Assembly: GCA_903789495.1 (NCBI GenBank)
Contig: CAIFEQ010000001.1
Coordinates: 1 to 64,000 of the forward strand
Length of the DNA: 64,000 nt
Origin: an uncultured Erysipelotrichaceae bacterium
GTDB lineage: Bacteria; Bacillota_I; Bacilli_A; Erysipelotrichales; Erysipelotrichaceae
Direction: 5' to 3'
Shown: positions 44,785 to 55,030 of the stretch, piece after piece
Layout: every line of letters begins with the position of its first letter
Position numbering within the stretch: the first letter of the stretch is position 1
Translations under genes and position numbers: made by a program
The notes under the pieces: model-generated
Told to the model about the DNA's origin: nothing
The model's input: the letters and a program-made list of their open reading frames with translations, nothing else
The model's database searches: none

Positions 44785-47700
44785 CTATTCGTATGGATGG
44801 AAGTTGCCGGCTTCGTCCCACCAGCCGCCGTCCACCCAGACACCGGTATTCGGATCGATGTAGCCGTAGGAGCTGCTGTCGGTATAGTGACCGGAGCAGG
44901 TTTCCGTCGGTGCCGTATCGGCTGTCGCATACTCCATGTATGCATACCCGGAGTCGGCGCAGGAACTGGAAGCCCTGAGGCCGGTCAGGCGGCAGACATA
45001 GTACTTGCTGATGCCAAGTTCTTCCGCCGTGGTATCCTGGATCTCCTGATCTTCCAGACCCTCGTGAATCGGATCCATATAGCTCTTCCACAGTGCCGAG
45101 GACTGATAATACGAGGAACTGTTGTAGAAGTCCACGTAGTCATCCGTCGAGATTCTCAGGAAGCTGGTGTAGTAGTGCGTATAGCCGCCGAAGCTGATAG
45201 CCTTGTGCTCATGCGTGCCGGTCTTGCCGCAGCTGGTAACCGTGCTGAGGCGGGCATTGACACCCAGACCTTCCGTCATGTTCGTTTCCATCATGTCGGT
45301 GATCAGCCAGGCCGTCGATTCCGAGAAGACCCGGTGGCTTTCCACATTGTCGTCAGACAGGATCAGTTCTCCGGAACGGTCATATACCGCGGTATAGCAG
45401 TGCGGTTCAATGTATACGCCGTCATTGGCCAGGCAGGCATAGGCTGCCGTCATCTCCATTGTCGTCACATCCACCGCACCCAGCGCCAGGCCGGCAGCGG
45501 TCTTCACAAGTTCATCCTCGGAGAAGCCTTCTTCCAGCATGTAGTTATAGGAATTCTCCAGACCGACCCGTTCCAGCAGGAATCTGGCAGCCGGAATGTT
45601 ATGCGACAGTTCCAGCGCCCGGCGCATGGTGATCGGAGCATCGGTATAGTCACCCTCGGGATACCCGTTGTCGACGCCGTAGCCCTCAATGGAATACGGC
45701 ATATCATCCACCACGGTACCCGGATAGTCGCCTTCCTCCAGGGCCGGTGCATAGACGGACAGCGGCTTGATGCTCGAGCCGACGGCCTGCTTGGAGTCCA
45801 CAGCCCGGTTGTAGCCTTCGACCTCGGTGGCCTGTTCACGGCCGCCGACAATCGCCTTGACTTCACCGGTATGCTGGTCCATGACCACCGCCGAGAACTC
45901 GGCTTCCGATCCGCTCGAGGTCTGCGGATAGTTGTCAAACTCCGAAGCTGCCGTCTGGACCGTCTCCTGAATGGTGGGATCAATGGTCAGATAGATCTTG
46001 TATCCGCCATTGCGGAACATGTCCTTGGTCTCGGCAATGGCATCATCCGTGATTTCGGTTCCCTGCGCGGTCAGGTAATCTTCGGAGATTTCGGTCATCG
46101 CATAGTCGATGAAATAGGCATTGGCATAATACTCATCACTGGTCTTGGCATTCCGCGCAGTCGGCGAAACCACCAGGGTATCTGCCATGGCCTCTTCATA
46201 CTGCTCCTCCGTGATCTTGTCATTCTCCAGCATGGTGTAGAGCACCGTGTCGGTCCGCTCATTGGTCGGCGTCATGTCGCCTTTTTCATAATTCACCCGC
46301 GGACTGTAGTAGTTCGGACTCTGCACCAGGCCAGCCAGGCAGGCACACTCCCGCAGCGTCAGCTCATCCAGGCTCTTGCCGAAGTAATCCTCTGCCGCAT
46401 TGACCACGCCATAGTTGGAGCCGCCCATGAGCATGGTATTCAGATACCACTCCAGGATCTCGTCTTTCGACATCTCCCGTTCAAGCTTCAGAGCCAGGTA
46501 GATTTCCTGAATTTTTCGTTTATATGTGACCTCCTGGGTCAGGTACATGTTCTTGATCAGCTGCTGGGTGATCGTCGAAGCCCCATAGGAGGCGGTTCCG
46601 GTCAGCTGGCCCCAGATGGCCCCGATGAGCCGCTTGATATCGATGCCATGATGCTCATAGAAGTGATGATCCTCAATCGCAATGAAAGCATCGATCAGCT
46701 GCTGAGGCACATCTTCGATGGATACCCAGGTGATGTTCTCATTGGACCCGTAGTCCAGCAGGTATTCCCCGTTGGTGTCATAGATCTGCGAGGCCTGACT
46801 GTAGGTCGTCAGCTTGGACAGATCCAGTTCCGGCACATCCTGCAGGTTATAGGCGATATAGCCGCACCCGGCCCCGAAAAGAGCCAGCAGGACAATCAGC
46901 ACCGTCCGCAGAACATAGTGTTTCTTTTTCTTCTTTCCTCCGGCCGCTTTCCCGTTCTTTTTCTTACCGGAAGGTTTCGGCAGGCTGAAGCCTGCCAGGC
47001 CGGCTTTCTGTTCCGGCTGGGCTGTCTTTTCTGCCGTCTTCTGAGCGGCAGAGTTCCGGGCCTTTTCCGTCTGTGCAGTCTTATGTGTTTCGGCAGCAGA
47101 GGTCACCTGAACGGCCGGTTTCTGCTCTGATGCCGTGGTCTCTGCGGCCGCTGCCACGTTCTTTTCTGCGTCTGCTTCCGCTGTGTCCTTCTGGGCCGGT
47201 TTCTGCTTCTCTGCCGTCTTCTTTCCGGCTGCCGATGCAGTACCGACTGCGGCAGCGGTCTTCAGCGGCTGCTCAGACGTACTCCTCTCCGGCTCTGCGG
47301 CACTGGCATTCTTCTGCGCAGAAGCTTCCGCTGGGGATGCCGGGCTGCTCTTCTTTTCCGTATGAAAAACCGGAATCTCGTAGGTTTCCTCACCTGCCGG
47401 ATTCTTTTTCTTCGGCTGACTGCCGGTCTTGCTGCCGGAAGCAGTCTCCGGATGAAAGGCCGGCGGCACGGCTGCGCTGTGCTTTTCCAGCTGATTGACA
47501 AATTCAACTGCCGTAAAAGGATAGCTTAAGACAATCCCGGCTCCCTGCGGAGTGGGATTGGTCTCATCGCCAAGCAGAAAGACCGGCAGCTGCGGCTGCT
47601 CTTCCTTCAGGATCTGCGCCAGCCAGCGTCCCGTCTGTTTCTTCAGTGTTGAGGCAGGCAGAATGACTGCCTGATAGGTTCCGGAACTCGCTGCCTGATA

Positions 47701-47808
47701 GGCCGAGGAGCGTTCTGCGATAAATTCAGTCGGGATCTGATGGCTTTTCAGAATGGCTGCCAGATCAGACCGGAAATTCTTCTTTTCTTCAATAACCAGG
47801 ATCTTCAT
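44785..47808 (-). CDS. Class A penicillin-binding protein with N-terminal degenerate receiver domain
   Basis: A 1007-residue fusion. Residues 1-110 are receiver-like (ILVIEEKKNFRSDLAAIL...VILPAS...LPVFLLGD...SYPF), with the phosphorylated Asp replaced by Pro51 and the KPF Lys by Tyr. Residues 113-297 are an Ala/Glu/Lys/Thr linker ending in Lys runs, then a membrane helix (298-320). The outside part has the glycosyltransferase (AIEDHHFYEHHG, ASTITQQLIKNMYL) and the transpeptidase with GSSIKPL, SHN and KTG. It makes and cross-links peptidoglycan. The start ATG 47808 follows GGGTGA; GTG 47817 is less likely. Confidence 0.93.
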   Translation of the reverse strand: MKILVIEEKKNFRSDLAAILKSHQIPTEFIAERSSAYQAASSGTYQAVILPASTLKKQTGRWLAQILKEEQPQLPVFLLGDETNPTPQGAGIVLSYPFTAVEFVNQLEKHSAAVPPAFHPETASGSKTGSQPKKKNPAGEETYEIPVFHTEKKSSPASPAEASAQKNASAAEPERSTSEQPLKTAAAVGTASAAGKKTAEKQKPAQKDTAEADAEKNVAAAAETTASEQKPAVQVTSAAETHKTAQTEKARNSAAQKTAEKTAQPEQKAGLAGFSLPKPSGKKKNGKAAGGKKKKKHYVLRTVLIVLLALFGAGCGYIAYNLQDVPELDLSKLTTYSQASQIYDTNGEYLLDYGSNENITWVSIEDVPQQLIDAFIAIEDHHFYEHHGIDIKRLIGAIWGQLTGTASYGASTITQQLIKNMYLTQEVTYKRKIQEIYLALKLEREMSKDEILEWYLNTMLMGGSNYGVVNAAEDYFGKSLDELTLRECACLAGLVQSPNYYSPRVNYEKGDMTPTNERTDTVLYTMLENDKITEEQYEEAMADTLVVSPTARNAKTSDEYYANAYFIDYAMTEISEDYLTAQGTEITDDAIAETKDMFRNGGYKIYLTIDPTIQETVQTAASEFDNYPQTSSGSEAEFSAVVMDQHTGEVKAIVGGREQATEVEGYNRAVDSKQAVGSSIKPLSVYAPALEEGDYPGTVVDDMPYSIEGYGVDNGYPEGDYTDAPITMRRALELSHNIPAARFLLERVGLENSYNYMLEEGFSEDELVKTAAGLALGAVDVTTMEMTAAYACLANDGVYIEPHCYTAVYDRSGELILSDDNVESHRVFSESTAWLITDMMETNMTEGLGVNARLSTVTSCGKTGTHEHKAISFGGYTHYYTSFLRISTDDYVDFYNSSSYYQSSALWKSYMDPIHEGLEDQEIQDTTAEELGISKYYVCRLTGLRASSSCADSGYAYMEYATADTAPTETCSGHYTDSSSYGYIDPNTGVWVDGGWWDEAGNFHPYE

Positions 47809-48014
47809 TTGCTTCACCCGTCAGCCGGGCATAATGATTATCGCCTATTTTTCCTAAAACGCAAACATCCAAGACTTAAGATTGCTGAATTTCCGAATCG
47901 GAAATTCTGTGTGAACACGGTACCGTATGTCTGCTTTTCCGGAAAAATTCCGGTCCTTTCTGCTCTGTCGGCTGAAGACTGCCGCAATGGTATAATCAGA
48001 CGCGGAGGATTGCC

Positions 48015-48314
48015 ATGAAAACTATCGAAGTCGGTTTCTATGAGCGCTACCTGGGGCCGGAGCGCCGTCTGCGGATCGAGGTGCTGAGCAAGACGCCGGA
48101 CGATTCCCAGCCCTGGCAGGCGGATCCGCGCCTCACTGCCGTTCATCAGTATAAACGCAAGGCCGGGAAGATCACCTTCCGGGTCGGCCAGAATGCTCCC
48201 ATGGAGGCCGACCTCTGGCAGGTCCGCTACGATGAGCTGCCGGAAACGGAGTGGTACGAATATTTTACCGCCGGCATGAGTGATATTCACCCCAATGACC
48301 GGCTCAGCAGCTGA
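48015..48314 (+). CDS. Conserved-looking hypothetical protein
   Basis: 99 residues, not recognised; no membrane segment or signal. Rich in Glu/Arg, with an acidic and aromatic C-terminal half (ELPETEWYEYFTAG). A GCGGAGGATTGCC site precedes the ATG. It is followed 9 bp later by a HAD hydrolase gene, so the two form a small operon. A role together with the HAD enzyme is possible but not shown. Confidence 0.7.
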   Translation: MKTIEVGFYERYLGPERRLRIEVLSKTPDDSQPWQADPRLTAVHQYKRKAGKITFRVGQNAPMEADLWQVRYDELPETEWYEYFTAGMSDIHPNDRLSS

Positions 48315-48323
48315 GGACCCGTC

Positions 48324-49031
48324 ATGATCAGAGGCGTTTTCTTTGATCTGGGCTGGACGCTGGAGTATCCGCAGTCCGGCGACTGGTTCCTTTCCCCGCT
48401 CTTCTACTCATACTACCCCCGGGAGAAACTGGCCGCCTGCCTGTCAGAGCCGCAGCGGCACGCTCTGCAGCAGCAGCTGCGGACCTACCTGACCGCGCAC
48501 AACCATATTCATACCCTAAACGAGGAAGAGGAGATCTTCAAGACCTACTTCCGCCGCTGCGTCGAGGGAATGCACCTGGAAATCAGTGAACAGCGGGCTG
48601 CCGAACTGGCCCATGACCGGGTCACCAACTACACGGTCTATCCCCTGCTGCCCGGCACCCGGGAAACCCTGCAGGAGCTGAAAGAAAAAGGCTGCCGCAT
48701 CGGTCTGATCAGCGATACCTGGCCCAGTTTCACCGCCCAGCTGGAGGCCATCGGTCTTCTGCCGCTGTTTGACAGCGTCACCGTCAGCTATGAACTGGGC
48801 GTGCTGAAACCGGATCCGGCCATGTTCCGGGATGCCCTGCAGAAAACAGGCCTGTCAGCGGAAGAAACGCTGTTTATCGATGATCTGCCCGCCAATCTGC
48901 AGGCCGCGCAGAAAGAAGGCATGCAGGTACTCCAGTCCCTGGCGGATCCCAGCCGGCCGGCCGATCCCGCCTATCGGGGCATTCACAATCCCGGCGAACT
49001 GCCAGCCCTGCTTCAGCGCATGCAGGAATGA
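48324..49031 (+). CDS. HAD family hydrolase
   Basis: A 235-residue HAD protein. Motif I is FFDLGWTLE, in which the second, acid/base Asp is Gly, as in some YjjG/dehalogenase relatives. Motif II is in IGLISDTWPS, the Lys in GVLKPDPAMF, and motif IV in LFIDDLPANLQAA. A helical cap lies between. Because of the missing acid Asp the reaction is uncertain. It is co-transcribed with the preceding small gene and ends at a bidirectional terminator. Confidence 0.8.
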   Translation: MIRGVFFDLGWTLEYPQSGDWFLSPLFYSYYPREKLAACLSEPQRHALQQQLRTYLTAHNHIHTLNEEEEIFKTYFRRCVEGMHLEISEQRAAELAHDRVTNYTVYPLLPGTRETLQELKEKGCRIGLISDTWPSFTAQLEAIGLLPLFDSVTVSYELGVLKPDPAMFRDALQKTGLSAEETLFIDDLPANLQAAQKEGMQVLQSLADPSRPADPAYRGIHNPGELPALLQRMQE

Positions 49032-49038
49032 AATAAAT

Positions 49039-49067
49039 GAGCTGCCCCTGCAGGCAGCTCAGTTTTG
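49039..49067. terminator. Bidirectional terminator between the HAD gene and glmS
   Basis: GAGCTGCC with GGCAGCTC, followed by TTTTGTTA on the plus strand. Confidence 0.8.
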
Positions 49068-50891
49068 TTATTCCACCGTCACGGACTTGGCCAGGTTGCG
49101 GGGCTTATCCACATCGCAGCCCTTCAGGACCGCTGCGTAGTAGGCCAGGAACTGCAGCGGGATCACCGCGAGGATTCCGCACAGGGCCGGGGAGACGGCC
49201 GGCAGGCGGACAATCTCCGGGAACTTCTCGGCCGGAATATCGCTGGCCGTGATCAGAATGATCCGGGCACCGCGGGCAATGGTCTCTTCAATATTCGACA
49301 TGGTCTTGGCGGCCACGTTTTCCTGAGTGGCGACGGCCACCACGACTGTATCCTTTTCGATCAGGGCAATCGGACCGTGTTTCAGTTCACCCGCATAATA
49401 GGCATCCGCATGGATGTAGGAGACTTCCTTCAGCTTCAGGGCTCCTTCCAGAGCGGTCGGGTAATCCAGCTGACGGCCGATGAAGTACACGTCATGCTGG
49501 TCTTTCATCAGTTCGGCATAGTGCTTCATCTGCTCCTCGCACTTCAGCATTTCTTCCGCCAGGGCCGGCAGATGCCGCAGATCCTTGATCAGCTTCTGCT
49601 TCTGAGGAATCTCGAAGTGCATCAGTTCGCTCAGCTTCAGAATCAGCAGGGTAAGCAGGGTGAGCTGGGTCGTATAGGCCTTGGTCGAAGCCACGGCAAT
49701 CTCCGGACCGGCACTGGTGTACAGGGTCGCCTCGGCCAGCCGGGAGATGGAAGAGCCCAGTACATTGGTGATGGCAATCGTATGGGCACCCTTTTCTTTG
49801 GCAATCCGCAGGGCACTCAGGGTATCTGCCGTTTCCCCGGACTGACTCACATAGATGCAGAGCACATGCTCATTCAGCACCGGATGGCCATAGCGGAACT
49901 CACTGGCCGGTACGGCCAGGCATTCCACCTCGCTGCAGGCTTCCAGCTGTTTGCCGGCATACACACAGGCGTGATACGCCGTCCCGCAGGCAATCAGGTA
50001 GATCCGCTGCACTTCCGTCCAGCTGATCGGCAGGCCGGCAATCTCCTTCATGATGACATGATTCTGACGGTCAAAGCGGCCCCGCAGGGTTTCCTGAATG
50101 GCATACGGCTGTTCATGAATTTCCTTGAGCATGAAGGAATCATAGCCGCCCTTCTGCGCCGCTTCGACGTCATAGGGAATATGCATCCAGTGCTGCGGCA
50201 GTTCGTTGCCGTCAAAGTCATACAGGGTGATGCCGTCCTTCTTCAGAATGGCCACCTGCCCGTCATCCATCGGCAGCACATCCTTGGTATAGGCCAGCAG
50301 TGCGGTCGGATCCGAGCCGCAGAAACTGCTGTCCTTGGTCTTGCCCAGCACCATCGGCGAGCTCATCTTGGCCACGTAGACGGTATTGGGATCAAAGGTC
50401 GCTACGGCACACAGGCCGAAGCTGCCTTCCAGTTCCCGGATGGTCGTGAAGAAGGCCTTTTCCAGGTCATGATTCTGCTTGTAGTGATAGTCCAGCAGCT
50501 GCACGATGACCTCACTGTCGGTATCCGAGGCAAAGTGCTGCCCGGCCTCCGTGAGCATCTTTCTCAATGATTCCCAGTTCTCGATGATGCCGTTATGCAC
50601 GATGGAGATCGTGTTGTCCTCGTTGTTGTGCGGGTGAGCATTCAGGTTGCTGGGAATGCCATGCGTTGCCCAGCGGGTATGCCCGATCCCCGTATTCATC
50701 GTGCACCTGTCATAATCGATGGTCTTCTCCAGTTCCTCCAGGCGTCCCTTGGCCTTGTAGGTCAGCAGACCCTTATGGTTGACCAGAGTCACGCCGGCGC
50801 TGTCATACCCGCGGTATTCCAGCTTCTCCAGACCCTGCAGCAGATACGGCAGAGCAGCATCTCTGCCGGTGTAGCCGGTGATTCCACACAT
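49068..50891 (-). CDS. glmS: Glutamine-fructose-6-phosphate aminotransferase
   Basis: First step of amino sugar synthesis for peptidoglycan. 607 residues from ATG 50891, so that the N-terminal Cys of MCGITGYTG is exposed as nucleophile. The amidotransferase domain is followed by two SIS domains with SQSGETADTL and the C-terminal KPRNLAKSVTVE. The frame is open further upstream, but AAGGAGG lies 11 bases before this ATG. Transcription is controlled by the glmS ribozyme just upstream. Confidence 0.97.
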   Translation of the reverse strand: MCGITGYTGRDAALPYLLQGLEKLEYRGYDSAGVTLVNHKGLLTYKAKGRLEELEKTIDYDRCTMNTGIGHTRWATHGIPSNLNAHPHNNEDNTISIVHNGIIENWESLRKMLTEAGQHFASDTDSEVIVQLLDYHYKQNHDLEKAFFTTIRELEGSFGLCAVATFDPNTVYVAKMSSPMVLGKTKDSSFCGSDPTALLAYTKDVLPMDDGQVAILKKDGITLYDFDGNELPQHWMHIPYDVEAAQKGGYDSFMLKEIHEQPYAIQETLRGRFDRQNHVIMKEIAGLPISWTEVQRIYLIACGTAYHACVYAGKQLEACSEVECLAVPASEFRYGHPVLNEHVLCIYVSQSGETADTLSALRIAKEKGAHTIAITNVLGSSISRLAEATLYTSAGPEIAVASTKAYTTQLTLLTLLILKLSELMHFEIPQKQKLIKDLRHLPALAEEMLKCEEQMKHYAELMKDQHDVYFIGRQLDYPTALEGALKLKEVSYIHADAYYAGELKHGPIALIEKDTVVVAVATQENVAAKTMSNIEETIARGARIILITASDIPAEKFPEIVRLPAVSPALCGILAVIPLQFLAYYAAVLKGCDVDKPRNLAKSVTVE

Positions 50892-50914
50892 GATGAAAAC
50901 ATCCTCCTTGTCTG

Positions 50915-51062
50915 TCGGTTCCGGGAAGGATGCCGGATGGATCTGCTCAGTCCTCACGGGCTGTTTTTTCCCATCGCTCAGGCCGCATCAGGCCTCCGTG
51001 CCATCCGCCGAATCTTTCGATCGACACGGTCCTCGTCAACTGCCAGGCAGTTCAGGCGCTTC
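50915..51062 (-). ncRNA. glmS ribozyme
   Basis: The minus strand shows the glmS ribozyme core: AAGCGCCTGAACT, then CAGTTGACGAGGACCG, GTGTCGATCGAAAGA and TTCGGCGGATGGC. Cleavage is expected between A51060 and G51059, activated by glucosamine-6-phosphate, so product feedback lowers glmS mRNA. A TATAAT (51095-51090) lies just upstream. The 3' limit is approximate. This also explains the 306-base gap between glmS and the pyrophosphatase gene. Confidence 0.92.
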
Positions 51063-51146
51063 TTTTGTTCTTTCTTCCGGAACGTTTCCATTATACCCTG
51101 CCTGGATGAAGAGAAGCTGAAGATATCTGAACTCCTTTCTGACGTC

Positions 51147-51172
51147 ACAAAAGGACAGCCCGCAGGCTGTCC
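51147..51172 (-). terminator. Terminator of the pyrophosphatase gene
   Basis: GGACAGCC-CGCA-GGCTGTCC; the minus strand continues TTTTGT. Confidence 0.85.
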
Positions 51173-51197
51173 CGGTGTAACGGATTCAGAAACCGGC

Positions 51198-53177
<1,980 letters not shown>

Positions 53178-53298
53178 CAGATTACCCCCTGACTGCGCAC
53201 AAAAAAGCGCATTACGCAAATTATTATTACACTAACCAGTTTTGAAAAGCAATCTTCCGAAGGCTGTTTTATGCCGTTTTATGCCGAATCTGACCTCT

Positions 53299-53790
53299 TT
53301 ATTTCAGTTCAATGTAACCGAATTTGTACTGACTGTGGCGTACGGCCCAGGACAGATCCAGACCGCTGGAGGCAATGATGAAATCTGCCGCTTTCCTGTC
53401 CGTCTCTTCCCGGAACTCTGCCAGCTGCAGCCAGCAGGCTCCCCTGCCGGAGGCAAAACAGTCTGGCCGCTGGCGGGGTTCGGGACAGGGCATCGGTTCG
53501 GAAGCAGAGCGGATGGCCAGCACTCTGGCCCGGAAGGCAATCTCATTGTCGTAGTGCGCATTATGAATCAGGAAGTACAGATGCAGCTTCTGCCCTTCTG
53601 CCATGCCCTGCTGATACTGTCTGAGGCGGCGGGGACTCATGCCCCGAGGCAGTGAACTGACGTCCCACCAGAGGGGTCCTTTCTCCTGTTCGGTCTGCAT
53701 ATAAATACGGACGGTCTGCTCCCCGTCCAGGGGCCGCCCATCCTTGTCCTGAATCTGCCCAAGCTTGATGAAGAGATCGGTATGAAACAT
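53299..53790 (-). CDS. Hypothetical protein
   Basis: 163 residues, unrecognised; no signal or membrane helix. Three or more Trp-rich strands (GPLWWDVSS, CWLQLAEF) and a Cys pair (CPEPRQRPDC) are visible. ATG 53790 is chosen because GGAGGGCCT lies directly before it; an upstream in-frame start at 53805 is less supported. It is divergent from the HMA domain gene. Function unknown. Confidence 0.65.
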   Translation of the reverse strand: MFHTDLFIKLGQIQDKDGRPLDGEQTVRIYMQTEQEKGPLWWDVSSLPRGMSPRRLRQYQQGMAEGQKLHLYFLIHNAHYDNEIAFRARVLAIRSASEPMPCPEPRQRPDCFASGRGACWLQLAEFREETDRKAADFIIASSGLDLSWAVRHSQYKFGYIELK

Positions 53791-53861
53791 AGGCCCTCCG
53801 GGCACATTTCCGCCAGATTTCCAGGATCATTTTATACTGAATGCGGAAGGAGGCAAAACAG

Positions 53862-54083
53862 ATGTATCGTACGACCCTGCGGATTGACGGCATTGCCTGC
53901 GGAGCCTGCGTCATGAAGATCACGTCCTGCCTGGAAGCGATCGGTGCGCAGAATATCCACATCGATCAGCTCAGCGGACACACTTCCTTCGAGACGCAGG
54001 AGAAACCGGATATGGGTTCCATCATCGAGGCGGTCAAAAAATATGACTACCGGCCTTATGAGGTGCGAATCACGGCAGAATGA
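53862..54083 (+). CDS. Heavy-metal-associated (HMA) domain protein
   Basis: 73 residues with a ferredoxin-like HMA fold. The metal site CxxC is in IACGACVMKI (around residues 15-20), not the usual GMTCxxC but of the same spacing. It may bind Cu(I) or another soft metal as a chaperone. No copper ATPase is adjacent. The start at ATG 53862 follows GGAAGGAGG; ATG 53841 is less likely. A TATACT element precedes the site. Confidence 0.82.
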   Translation: MYRTTLRIDGIACGACVMKITSCLEAIGAQNIHIDQLSGHTSFETQEKPDMGSIIEAVKKYDYRPYEVRITAE

Positions 54084-54112
54084 TTGAAAAGAAGCAAAGC
54101 CTTCGTTATAAT
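54084..54112 (+). promoter_or_regulatory. Promoter of tRNA-Thr
   Basis: -35 TTGAAA (54084-54089), 17-bp spacer, -10 TATAAT (54107-54112); 11 bases before the tRNA. Confidence 0.8.
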
Positions 54113-54123
54113 ACTGACGGCGC

Positions 54124-54199
54124 GCCAGTTTAGCTCAGTTGGTAGAGCAACTCATTCGTAATGAGTAGGTCGTAGGTTCGATTCCCATAACTGGCACCA
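54124..54199 (+). tRNA. tRNA-Thr (CGT), integration target
   Basis: Acceptor GCCAGTT with AACTGGC; CCA encoded. The anticodon arm is ACTCA-TTCGTAA-TGAGT, giving CGT for ACG. The 3' half is part of the attL repeat; an identical copy lies at 60421. Confidence 0.95.
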
Positions 54200-54205
54200 T
54201 CAGCA
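54155..54205 (+). repeat. attL, 51-bp repeat in the 3' half of tRNA-Thr
   Basis: Bases 54155-54205, starting TTCGTAATGAGTAGG and ending CACCATCAGCA, are identical to 60421-60471. The tRNA remains whole at this end. Confidence 0.93.
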
Positions 54206-54211
54206 AAAACA

Positions 54212-54250
54212 CTCAGAAATGGCTTGATATAGCACATTCTGAGCTTTTTA
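54212..54250 (+). terminator. Element-borne terminator behind tRNA-Thr
   Basis: CTCAGAA with TTCTGAG followed by CTTTTTATTTT, just inside attL. It replaces the chromosomal terminator, now at 60478 beyond attR. Confidence 0.7.
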
Positions 54251-54296
54251 TTTTCTTCACGTTTAGATGCATGCGTTTCCTGAATTTTCCTATTTT

Positions 54297-54315
54297 GGGG
54301 ACAATTTGGAGACAC
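54297..54315 (+). repeat. Integrase arm-type repeat, left end
   Basis: GGGGACAATTTGGAGACAC; 18 of 19 bases match 60263-60281 just behind the integrase gene. Such repeats are typical binding sites for the N-terminal domain of integrases. Confidence 0.6.
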
Positions 54316-54665
54316 TCATGTGGAATTATGCATTTTCTAGGAATGTGTTTACTGGGTTGCACACAATACTGCGGTGCCCAGCAAAGGCAACTCTGAGATT
54401 AAACACATATAACTCTAATTAGATGCATAAATATCCTTAAATTTGAATCTTCAAAAATGATGCTCTGCCCTCAACGTTCCCTCACAAATCTATGTGTTTT
54501 TCACAATGTGGGGGGACATCAAGAGCCGCAGCCAGACACGGCACACATGAAGAGAAGAACAGAAAGTGCACCATAGGAAGGACAGACATCAGGCAAGCCA
54601 AGACGGAAGCCACAGGCAGAAGGAAGCTGAACAGAGGATGTGCCGTAGCAGGGAAGCAGTCAACA

Positions 54666-54859
54666 ATGGCAGAAAGGCCAGAAGAAACAGCAGAGGTACG
54701 ATTGAAAGGAAAAATATTTACGGTGTTCAGTTGCATGTTTTTCAAACTGCGAGTGAAGAATTAATTGAATAGCGTAATAGACAGCCTGACAAGATGGATA
54801 ATATACGCGGTTTGATCCGTGCAGACACGAAGAAACAGGGCATTCCTACCAACGAATGA
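54666..54859 (+). pseudogene. Decayed small protein gene in the element
   Basis: ATG 54666 opens MAERPEETAEVRLKGK. One missing base in the following A run shifts into a frame reading IYGVQLHVFQTASEELIE, which meets TAG 54770-54772. After it the same frame continues QPDKMDNIRGLIRADTK to TGA 54859. This looks like a small helical protein such as occur in other integrative elements, with one frameshift and one nonsense mutation. Other frames in 54200-54660 give nothing convincing. Confidence 0.5.
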
Positions 54860-54867
54860 CAGAATTA

Positions 54868-55022
54868 TGCACATGTTGCACAGCATTTTAGGACACAGAA
54901 ATGCCGAATAATGGTTTAGTTATGCGGTTTATGGCGATTTGTGCAAAATGTGCATTTTTATATAGCCCTATATAAGAAATTAAATTCTGAGAACGGCTAT
55001 ATATTTTTGCACATTTTGCACA
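54868..55022. other. Iteron-like repeats, candidate element origin
   Basis: TGCACATGTTGCACA (54868), TGTGCAAAATGTGCA (54940, inverted) and TGCACATTTTGCACA (55008) are three 15-base copies; the last two are a perfect inverted pair. Between them lies TATATAGCC (54959) with GGCTATATA (54995). The block is AT-rich and immediately downstream of the helicase gene. Confidence 0.6.
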
Positions 55023-55030
55023 GTTACTTA

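Noticed and set aside
44797..47130. A 777-codon plus-strand frame across the PBP gene
   Set aside because: Mirror of a real coding sequence with all PBP motifs on the other strand; composition is that of a shadow frame.
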